Source: Lutraria lutraria
Taxonomy: Eukaryota; Mollusca; Bivalvia; Venerida; Mactridae
Assembly (NCBI GenBank): GCA_964023205.1
Contig: OZ026835.1
Span: 41,327,083-41,391,082, forward strand
Direction: 5' to 3'
Length of the DNA stretch: 64,000 nucleotides
Part shown: positions 11,428 to 21,400 of the stretch, one piece after another
Layout of the letters: each line of letters starts with the position of its first letter
Numbering within the stretch: the first letter of the stretch is position 1
Position numbers and translations under genes: made by a program
Notes under the pieces: generated by a model
What the model saw: only the letters and a program-made list of their open reading frames with translations
Told to the model about the DNA's origin: nothing
Database searches by the model: none

Positions 11428-11815
11428 TGTGATATGTGTATATAATCTCTAAGCAAAATATTTAATAAATTGTGTCTGATTATATATCATATGTATATAA
11501 TCTCCAAGCAAAGTTTATGACTGGTTATATATGTATATAATCTCTAAGCAAAGTTTATGCCTGATTATATTCTAAGTAAAATTTATGCCTGGTTATAAAT
11601 ATATGTATATAATCTCTAAGCAAAGTTTATGTCTGGTTATATATATATGTATAAAATCTCTAAGCAAAGTTTATGTCTGGTTATATATATATGTAAATAA
11701 TCTCTAAGCAAAGTTTATGTCTGATTATATATATATATGTATATAATCTCTAAGCAAAGTTTATGTCTGATTATATTCTAAGCAAAGTTTTGTCTGGTTA
11801 TGATACATGTACACT
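11428..11815 (+). repeat. Minisatellite, about nine units
   Basis: Units of variable length (about 30-60 bp) built on TATATGTATATAATCTCTAAGCAAAGTTTATGTCTGGTTA, separated by short (TA)n runs. Units are slightly diverged. It starts about 1.3 kb after the TULP4 stop. Confidence 0.8.
11464..11469 (+). terminator. Candidate TULP4 poly(A) signal AATAAA
   Basis: First canonical hexamer downstream of the TULP4 stop on the + strand. It sits at the start of a minisatellite, so use is uncertain without transcript ends. Confidence 0.25.
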
Positions 11816-12805
11816 GTAATCTCAGTTTTTGTGCATATTTTGTTTCAAAATTTTACATTGCATGATGATGTTGTCTAAAAGGGAATTTTTACTTTGTTGC
11901 TCAAACCAAAACAATATAATATAATGTTTATGCATCTTGGAATTTGTTCTTAGTCGCCAACAATATTAGAATTTATTTGTAATTTATGATACTGTATTTT
12001 CCAATTAAATATTCAAAATGGCCACACACTTCGATATTAGTAACTACAGAGTAGAAATCATAGCAAAGAGAGATTAGAAATACCAGTAGATCAAATTATT
12101 AATTTCAGTACTTCTGATATATACCGGTACAAAAGGTCCAATGCCCACATTAATTAGATATCATCATCAAAACTTTTGTTCTGTCCAATCATGTGTCAGC
12201 AACACATTGAAGCTCAAATATGGACATCATTCATTTGTCTATAATCATAACTAGACAATCATTGTAGTTTCCATGACAACCCTTGTCATTTTATACATTA
12301 ACTTCCATTGATGGCTGTTTTGAAAATCCTCATTATGTCCTTTTCTCTTTACATGATTTCCAAAATAGCGGGGTCACTGAAATAGACAGACCCTGAAGAT
12401 GGTTAATCTTGAATGGTTTGTTGTATGGCTGATGTTTATCACATGAAAGAAGCCTTCATGACCTGGAAAAATGCCAAATCTCTTTTCAGTCTAGGTTAAC
12501 TATCATTTTTCAGTGTATCTAGTATATAAAGTTGCAGGTTCTTAAGAATTTAATAGAATTATATATAAAGATTAACATTTTGTCTGCAACATTGTGATTG
12601 AATTGCCTATGAACATCATTAAGACCTTGCAATTACTGGTCAGGCCATCAATCCTTAAAACATAACTGTTCTAACTCTTGGGTATTTTTTTTTTCAATAT
12701 ATAAATAACATTTTGGCAGGTATTTTGGGGTCAATGTAAAAATGAATTTAAAAAAATTCCTACCTACCCACTGAAAATTTTCTTGGTAGGGTTTCCCCAA
12801 ACACA
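11816..12805. other. Intergenic, nothing recognised
   Basis: AT-rich sequence between TULP4 and the 12.8 kb element; no ORF, no repeat ends. Confidence 0.35.
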
Positions 12806-13659
12806 CTTTAAAGACATTGAACAGCTACTATATAAGTGACCCCCCCCCAAAATCCACATGTGGTCTAATCTCTTAATTGTTTTATTGCCCCTAATCAGAT
12901 AAAACCACGGTCTGTAGACTTGACACCTAGTCAAAAAGTGGGGTAATAAATTTTATTGATTTACAGTGATAATAAGTTTATGACTAAACTGCTTTTGTTT
13001 TTATAAGCATAGACAAGGACTTATATACATACATGGATTCGCAACTTCCGTATTAACAGTTTAAAGTAATCAAATCCCGCGATAATAAGACGTGAATCAA
13101 CGGGAATACAAGCTATTGTTTACAAAAGCGAAATTGCGAAAATATCCGTGATAATCCGAATGATAATAACAGCGAAAATATCCGTGGTATTCCGAATGTT
13201 TAATCTCGGAGACGAAAGGATTATAATAGATGTCCGCCATCTTGGAATTTAAAATGTTCGACTGATGCCTTTTTCAATGCTTATACTTAGACTTTGTGGA
13301 TAATAAATGTATCTCAATATCTTAAAGGAATTGTTGCATCCTTTACCAATTTCCCGTGCCCAATTGCCAGAGTTTTTTTTAGGATAATCAAATTCGTTAA
13401 CATCCAATTACAGCTGTAGGACAATGCCGAGTACATAGCAATGCATTGTGGGATCGCCGAACGATATCGTTTGATCTATTTTTAGCAGTTGCGAATCCAT
13501 GTATGTATATAAGTCCTTGGCATAGAGTAACAGATATGTAAACAGGTGCTAGTCTATCAATGACCCTGTGTTTTATTACCCCCTACTGTGGAATTAGGGG
13601 ACTTTCTGGTCCATAAGTCACATGCCTCGCATTCCTGGTTCAATGTCTTTAAAGATGGC
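12806..13659. mobile_element. TTAA-flanked inverted-repeat element (host of nested MITE)
   Basis: Left end TTAA|AGACATTGAAC, right end GTTCAATGTCT|TTAA: short terminal inverted repeats flanked by TTAA as in piggyBac- or Kolobok-type insertions. Without the nested 506-bp element it is about 340 bp. A diverged partial relative is at 48.2-48.55 kb (shared TTTTTATAAGCAT and GCCTCGCATTCCTGGTTCAATG). Confidence 0.55.
13014..13519. mobile_element. Nested hAT-like MITE, 506 bp
   Basis: Perfect 33-bp terminal inverted repeats beginning CAAGGACTTATATACATAC, flanked by GCATAGA on both sides (13007-13013 and 13520-13526; eight bases with one mismatch). It interrupts the TTAA element; the related sequence at 48.4 kb lacks the insertion. 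No coding capacity. Confidence 0.85.
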
Positions 13660-14486
13660 CTTAATTTGTGTATGTATTTCTAAGTCTTATGATTTACTCT
13701 TGTGTGGATAAAGACAGAGGAGATTCAAATGAAAATCTGTGGTGTCTGACTGTACATGGGACTATTTCCTTGTGCACATGTATACTGCTAGTTAGTGGTA
13801 AGGTTGTGCTAATAATTTGTGCAATATAAATTAAGGCTTAGTCATACAGATTAATGCTTGAACAAAATCAGATTCCCTGTGTTGTGCCATAAACGGTTGC
13901 CTGTTTGAGGCAAAAACTTATATTTTTGCAGTTATTAATCTTTGGGTAAAATTTCCCAGGCATTAATCCAAACAGATGTTTTAAGTTAGAAAATTTAAAC
14001 ACAATTCCATTGAAAAGGACCTGTATCTTTAATATTAGACACTTGTGTGTCTAAGTTATGATAATTAAACAGACATTTTTTTAATGAGAAATTCTTCTAT
14101 ATTGTTGGTAGGGTTATGTTTGGGAAATTTGACCTTCGCTATTCCTTTCAGTGTAACATTCGGTGTTGTGATTTTAGTATTGCTGTTCTTTCTATTTCTA
14201 CTGTTTGATCCGGATTGGAATTTTTAGCTTGTTCGTTTTCAAAGAAAAAGTCGAGCTATTGTGATCACTGTGGCATCTGTGTCATCGTCATGTAAAAACT
14301 TGAATGAAGCTCGTAACTCAGAAACTACATAGGTGGATGGATCTCACTGAGTCGGTGAACAGATGAGCGTTGGCACCGATTGCAGCGCACTTGTTTTATC
14401 TGTTGGATCATGGTTCTGAAGTGTATTAATGCAGTTTTGATACTTTACTATCATAGTCCTAATTGTAGGCTGATACTGGTTATTAT
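13660..14486. other. Intergenic with a truncated hairpin-element 5' fragment
   Basis: From about 14224 the sequence TTTTTAGCTTGTTCGTTTTC... and GAGCTATTGTGATCACTG resembles a truncated GCTCACC-family 5' end. The remainder is AT-rich without features. Confidence 0.35.
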
Positions 14487-14858
14487 TTTACCCAAACCTA
14501 CTTTCAGATCAGTGGTGGGGGCTATACTGGAATCACATAAAATGTCCCTTCCCATTTCTTTTCAGGGCTGTAACTTTTTGTTCACTGATGGATATCATAA
14601 CAACTTGGCATGATTGCTCACCTACATGGGACAGTGTTGTACATAAAAACCAGGCCCGTACCTTCGGTCACACTTGAAGGTCAAATATAGGGTTTGCTTC
14701 GTCTAAGCTGCAACTCAATTGTTTATTGAAAGGAATCCAATTTCTTTATTGCTAGTGGCAAAAAATGTCCCTTTACTGTGATGAGGGCGAAAATAACATT
14801 TAATATGTCAGTCAAAGCGGCATGTGGGGATATTCGTCATGTTTGTGACGAGCGCTAG
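14487..14858 (+). mobile_element. TATACCCC-family Helitron-like element, short copy
   Basis: 5' part TTTTACCCAAACCTACTTTC and GTGGTGGGGGCTATACTGGAA; 3' end GGGGATATTCGTCATGTTTGTGACGAGCGCTAG|TT with stem CGTCA/TGACG and terminal CTAG. Internal GGTCACACTTGAAGGTCAAA matches the 10.6 kb copy. Confidence 0.6.
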
Positions 14859-15153
14859 TTCAGTTGGAACATGTTCAGTGAAATATTTTGATTCTAGTCA
14901 TTAATTGAATATAATACCGTAACTTCGTGTTGTGTGTTCTTATATTCTAGTCAGTTGAGTTCCTGCTTTTTGATGTGTATATGTTTTCATTCTATTTATC
15001 GAATGTTGTTATTCTATCATCAGATATGTTGTTTTTAAGAAGCAGTTGCATAGTGTACAGCTGCTTTTGATATAAATAAATTGATGTAAGCTTTAATGAT
15101 GTTTTCTTATTTAAGTATAATTCACCAAGTAGTTGTATTTACATGACTTCTTC

Positions 15154-16289
15154 TTTTTAGCTCACATGTCACAAAGTGACAAAGTGAGCTATTAGGATCA
15201 CTCTCCGTCCGGTGTGCGTCGTCAAACTTTTTGTTGCGACCACATTTTTGGCTCAATTTTATCAAAACTGGGTCAGAACGTTAATATCAACAAAATCTCG
15301 GACGAGTTCGATATTGGGCCATTTGGGGTCAAAAACTAGGTCACCAGGGCCAAATAAGGGAAAACCTTGTGAACACTTTAGAAATCACTGTTTTGAATTT
15401 ATCTTCATGAAACTTTGTCAGAATGTTTATTTTAATAATATGTAGGTCAAGTTTGAAAATGGGTAATTTCTGTAGTAAAATTAGGTCACTAGGGCAAATT
15501 GCTGGAAAACCTTGTGAACACTCTAGAAGTCACTGTTTTGATTGGATGATCATGAAACCTTGTCAGAATGTTTGTCTTCATAATGTCTTGGACGAGTTTG
15601 AACATGGGTCATCTTGGGTCAAAAACTAGGTCGCTAGGTCAAATCTTATGAAAAACCATGTTAACACTGTAGATTTCACAGTTATTATTGGATCTTCACC
15701 AAACTTTGTCAAATCGTTTGTTTTAATGATATAACGGTCAAGTATAAATATGGGTCATCTGGGGTCAATAACTAGGTCACCAGGTCAAATCTTAGGAAAA
15801 CTTTGTTAACACTGTAGATGTCACAGTTTTAATTGGATCTTCACCAAACCTTGTCAAAATGTTTGCCTCAATGATATGTGGGTCAAGGATGAACATGGGT
15901 CAGCCGGGTTCAAAAACTGGGTCACAAGGTCAAATCTTAGGTAAAAATCTGGTAAAAGCTCTAAATGTCATGGTTTTGATTGGATCTTGGCCAAACCTTG
16001 TCAGATTGTTTGTCTTAATGATATTAAGGACAAGTTCAAATATGGGTCACCTAGGGTCAAAAACCAGGTCACAAGGTCAAATCTTAGGAAAACCTTATTA
16101 ACACTGTAGATGTCAAATTTTGATCGTATCTTCACCAAACCTAGTCAGATTGTTTGTCTTAATGATATATAAGACAAATTCGAACATAGGTTGTCTGGGG
16201 TCAAAAACTAGGTCACCGGTTCAAAACAATGTTTTAATGAGTGAACAGTGATTGTCATGTGAGCGATATAGGGCCATCTTGGCCCTCTT
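15154..16289 (+). mobile_element. GCTCACC-family hairpin element with about 120-bp tandem units
   Basis: 5' end TTTTTAGCTCACATGTCACAAAGTGACAAAGTGAGCT (nested stem), CGTCCGG, then about seven units near 120 bp (ATCTTCACCAAACCTTGTCAGA...GGGTCAAAAACTAGGTCAC). 3' end GTGAGCGATATAGGGCCATCTTGGCCCTCTT. The open frames seen across it are repeat translations. Confidence 0.75.
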
Positions 16290-16783
16290 CACTTGTTTGA
16301 TGTTAATGATGTGCAGCATAACTTTTGAATTTTGTGGTTTGAAATTGTGAAACTTTTATCTTATTACCCTGAATTGATAGAACAGGGTGTTTTGCTTTTT
16401 GCCTGTCTGTTTGTACCAAAATTTAACATTGTCTATAATGCCTATAAAATCAAAATGCTTCCACCCACAATCATCAAAACTTCCTATGCTGGTTCCCCGT
16501 GACAACCTCTAAAGAACCTGTACATTTCAGGTCAAGGTAAATCTTAGGAGACATTGTGTTTTAAAAACACTTGTTTTATTTTGTATGTAGGTGAAAAGTA
16601 CAATTTAAAATTGCCTGGAATATTTGGAAATCGGCTTAAATGCTAAAACAGCTGTTTCTAAATTATGAGTCAATACGACCGATATGTTTGAATTCTTCCA
16701 TGTAATTTCACATTTCAAAGATCAGATATATCTATTAGTACAAGGAGAGTAATATTAAAATCAGTAATTAATACATAGCACTA
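16290..16783. other. Intergenic gap between convergent genes
   Basis: Includes a degenerate repeat fragment around 16370-16565 (TTACCCTGAATTGATAGAAC...). No gene seen. Confidence 0.3.
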
Positions 16784-16789
16784 TTTATT
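16784..16789 (-). terminator. Candidate CHAF1B poly(A) signal AATAAA
   Basis: Minus-strand AATAAA about 1.0 kb past the CHAF1B stop. The interval 16790-17824 has no repeat termini or ORF of note and would be the 3'UTR. Other hexamers are possible. Confidence 0.3.
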
Positions 16790-17824
16790 TGCCATATTTT
16801 ACACATTATTTACATGGAATAAATATATATTCACAAAATTTGATCTATGCAGTATGTATATTCACAATGTTCTCAACATATTTTGAAATGAAAACAATTT
16901 GCAAGATGATAAATTGCAAAAGCATTCCAATACATGCCTGAACCAGAAGGAGATTGTCTTTATAGAAAAAGGATCATCCAGTTTTGCTGAACCATATTGT
17001 AATCAGTACTAACTTAACCTTACTAAATCGTAGGAAATTTGCCAATTATCGTAATAAATTTTTATAATCATACAATATAAATTCTTACAAACTATATCGG
17101 AAACATTTAAGATCTGCAAACAGAAAATAAATTTTCTTGTTGTTTTTTTGTCCAAGACATTGTACAAAAATAGTTCCTGCATCTGCCATTATACTGACGA
17201 AATCATGCTAGAAAATTCACTGATGAACTCCACTCAAACAAAATAATAAACTACATCTTAAAAATCTTCAGGACACAATACTTGACATAATTATAAGAAA
17301 CATTTTCCATTTTGTGTGAGCTTAATACAATATGTGGTTCTGAATCTCTGTCAATGAAGAGCAATGAATACTTTCTAACTTTTGATGCATCATTTATCCC
17401 TAAATATTTTTCCTAATACCACAACTTGTTGCAATTTCTGTAAGAATCTTTAGGGTGGGAGATAAAAAATAGCTTTGGTCACGTAATTGGAAATACAAAT
17501 TATAATTTTTCTTTGCCTTAACGCAGCCTCAGTACGCACGAAGACAAGTTGAATTCCTGATTGAACAAAATATCGTGAATAGTAATGTGTGAAATCTTGT
17601 GGCAATATCATTCTGTTCAGAATTTTGGGAAAATTGGATGATTTCAAAGAAATTTTCAGAGATGAAGGCACTCTTTACAGACTACACCTATGTAATAAAG
17701 AAAACCCCTGATAAATGATTACAATTATCTTTGTTCAAGAAATCTCAGATGAGAAACCAGGTTTTTGTTACCAACATTTAAAAATTTTCCTATATAAATT
17801 CCGTAGCAAAGAACTGCTCGAACT
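16790..17824 (-). other. Probable CHAF1B 3' untranslated region
   Basis: AT-rich, single-copy-looking sequence directly downstream of the CHAF1B stop, with no mobile-element termini recognised. The 73-codon ORF inside it has no recognisable features. Confidence 0.4.
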
Positions 17825-18409
17825 TCAAGATGACCCATCACGATTGTTGACATTTTTTGGTGACTGACTATTATTGTTAAACAACTGTATTGTTGTTAAC
17901 TGAACACGCTTTGGCGTTCCTTTGCCGTCCACAGTCCTTTTCTCAGCAGCATTTTCAGATTTTGGAGTGGCACAGTCCTTAGTTTTTTCCACTTCATTAT
18001 CAGTTATAACAATACAATCGGCACTATCTTTATTTCCTTTTTTCTCTTTCAACACCTCTGGCTTATTTTTATTTGGAGTTGTTTCTTCAGGTTTCGAGTT
18101 ACCACCTTTTGCTTTCGGACTGGTAAAAGTAGCCAGCGTCGTTATTTGAACACTTTTTGGTTTCCCGTCGGAAGATTTCACTTGAATAGTTGGCATTTTG
18201 CTAGAACCTAACTCACTGTCAGAGGACTTCGACGGTATCGAGCTCAAAGTAGTAATCTGAATGTTTTTCGGTTTTCCATCCGAAGAACGGACTTTGATTC
18301 CTGATATTTTGGGCGGAGCTTCAGGTTTGACACATTCACTAGGTTCCCGTGAATCATCAGATAATACAAGACTTAACTCCTCCTGACTTTCAGTTTCCAT
18401 GGAAACCTC
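17825..18409 (-). CDS. CHAF1B: CHAF1B terminal exon, disordered tail with triplicated motif
   Basis: Acceptor TTTCTTTCAG before 18409; TGA stop at 17827-17825; 194 residues. The tail is rich in S, T, K, E and P. Three related blocks occur: [34 protein letters not shown] and [17 protein letters not shown]. Vertebrate p60 has one similar stretch (RRVTLNTLQAW) followed by RRINLTPL, in the region proposed to contact ASF1. Function of the repeats here is inference. Confidence 0.92.
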   Translation of the reverse strand, partial: EVSMETESQEELSLVLSDDSREPSECVKPEAPPKISGIKVRSSDGKPKNIQITTLSSIPSKSSDSELGSSKMPTIQVKSSDGKPKSVQITTLATFTSPKAKGGNSKPEETTPNKNKPEVLKEKKGNKDSADCIVITDNEVEKTKDCATPKSENAAEKRTVDGKGTPKRVQLTTIQLFNNNSQSPKNVNNRDGSS

Positions 18410-21400
18410 CTGAAAGAAAAACAATATGTCATGATTTTATTGATTAAAATAGTTAAATTATATATATATATATATATATTATATATATTTTTAAATATCA
18501 TTTTGTACTGTACATTAGTATGGCCCTGCGACCTAACAAGAACTCCTGGGATCTGTAACTGAACTTACTGGTACCTTAGAAAAGAAAACTTCTCTGTATT
18601 AAGTGGGACTCATAGGGGCAGGACCTAGGATGTTATAGGCTATGGGCTACTGGGCGAAACCCTCCCCCCCCCGGAGGCATTTTTGTAGACACCATTTTTT
18701 TGAAAGCTCAATGCCTGCTGATCATTTTTCCAGTGTCTACAATCTGGGCGTTGGGGCGTTTGTGAACTACAGCATGCTAATTACCGTTACCGAAAAATAC
18801 GTTTGACAATAATTTTATTTTGTTAGAAGTCTTATTCTAGATATTTTTAATAATTCATCAATTTGAACAATTCCTTTGACCATAATAAGTTAGCAGGGCC
18901 TTTACTTATCGATCAAATGCATGTTTTTCACTTTATTGCATTATATATGCTCTGTAATTTACGTTACCCTGCGTTACCCCAAAATAACAAGGAAATGACA
19001 GTTGTATATGTTAGATTAACACAAGAGCAGTCGTAAACAATGTTTTTATTCATATTAGGCAAATACTACCACATGTTCATGTTTTTCTTTCATTGAATGC
19101 TCGTTTATGTCTTCATTTTACGTAAAATACGTTACATATAAAAGTATACGTGTTACATGGAAATAATTTATATTACTGTGATCACATGCTATGATCAAAT
19201 AGGTATACAGTGATAGGTAATCATGATGCATTCATTAATACCCATAACTGGAAAACATTTCTAGTTACAAATGTTGTAAAGTTTGACTGGGATAATAGTA
19301 GTTTACGTTACATAATGTTACCTTTATCACGATAAGTGCTAAACATGCTTTACAATGCATAAAACATTGATTTGATATATAAAATGTTTATACTTGATTA
19401 CTGGCAATACGTACATGTAAATTAACATTCCAACTTTTTTAATTCATCACTGATTGTGTTTTACGTTGCATGGTTTTATTCGTGTTACGTTTGAAATTAT
19501 TCATAAACGAGTAACAACATTTCTATGAAACTGTTATAAAATCATCATCGATTGTATTCTAAGAATATTTATCTATGAAACAATCAAATTTACAATAACA
19601 GCGACAGTGCAATAAATATTGTGCCATTGACACACATAAACAGGTGTGTGTCATTTACGTTACCATTTGTTACATGATTATTTATATGTATATACTTAAG
19701 TGCAATATTGTATGTTATGTCAGATTTCATTAGCTGTACATATTGTCATCAAGGTATTTTTGTTGTTCTGATGGCAAACGTTCACGAATTTCACAAATCC
19801 TCATCACTGTTCTGTTTCATAGACAGCATCGACCATACTAATGAGCTCAATATCGTTTTTATCATTAGTGTCTTTTGCGTCGCTAGCCTTTGGCACAATA
19901 TTATCCTCGTAACAGTTGTATTCCAGCATGTTGTCAGGACCGAATTTCCAACCACTTTCATCCACTTTTAGAAGATCAAGATTGCCCTCTTTGCATGGGT
20001 CCAAATATACACTTTATAACCATCCGTAATACATTGAACATACGAGACTGGATCTGCAGGGAGTGAGTAAGCTCATGTCCATACATGTCCATGACCTAAC
20101 AACACACATACAAATGTCTCAATGGCACTGTAACGTTCATCCGAACAAACATGCGTGGTAAATTGGCTAATATTGTCATGTAATCTTCATTTATAGGAGC
20201 AAAGCTCATATAGCTATACATTACTTTTTCTAATTACAATTACGTGACGCATATACATCCGCTTTGAAAAATAGTATAAGTATACATTGCAGACTTTGCA
20301 GTTTCGATAAAAGTTGGAGGTATATGCAGGATTTTGTTTTTTCCTCCGTTTCATCATTAACTGTTGAGGTAACTAAATTTACTACATATTGAAACTAGTT
20401 TCATTCAGTAAAGTAGCGCTGGTACACTATATTGTCTCTGAGATTAGTGAGATCGCGTATTGACACATGATAGCTTTTCCTTGGTAATTGTGGTTAATTG
20501 GTCAAATGATGTACAGACTATACATACTTGACATTCAAATTTCAATTGAAAATTATGCTAACACAGGCCTTTTAATGGTTTAACGATGGTTTTGTCTAAC
20601 ACATTTAAACTTTGCTCCAGGCTGTAATCTCAGTGCTTTGAATCTCAGTTAGTGTGACTGTGACGCCATCTCTATAAGACTGCTCAAAGATTAGCTTTAT
20701 TGACTGTGTCTTATTGTCGTCATTAGATATGAAGCCCATCCGATTTCATGGAGTTATTGCTTTTTTTTACCTGAGAGCAAGAACGTTGGAGCTGCCAAAC
20801 GTCATTGACACTCATCTGATTTAATAGACTGTTTGTTGTAAATGTCTGATATAAAGTCTACACGAGATGTTTTAGGCAACTGATAAGAAATCGCCTCAGC
20901 TACTTGCTCGAATGAGTCCGGAACTGCTATAAGACTCTGCAGTTACCCAATAAGGCGTTACCATTAACAACATAGGATGCGCCTTCTGTAGAATGGCTAG
21001 TTGTTGGTTCTGTTGGCGATTCAATATAAGGCGCTCGACCTAGAAGAAATGACTAGGTAAGCTTCAGGTCTATGTCATGTTGAACTGACAGGAGCATAAG
21101 CAGGCAAAATGCGTTACGTTCTGCTCGTATCTTAGTTATTATATTATGCTGAAATACTCTGTGTGAAAGGTTGTGTTTCTACAAATCTTCGATAAGGGCT
21201 TGTGCTCCCATACAGCATGGTTTTAGTGTTTCCCAGACGTCACTTTGTCAAGAGAACCACTGGCACAATTCCGGAATTTATCATAAGTTCCGCGAGACCA
21301 CTGTCGTTCATTACTTTACCTAGATGTATCGAAGATGGAGCATACATGTGTGAAATACACCCGTTCTCACTATTACATTAGTGAATTTGTTCCGGAAACT

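Noticed and set aside
15212..16101. Series of ORFs of 68-80 codons
   Set aside because: They are translations of the roughly 120-bp tandem units in the GCTCACC-family element, in varying frames.
17922..18149. Plus-strand ORF of 75 codons
   Set aside because: Antisense shadow of the CHAF1B terminal exon.
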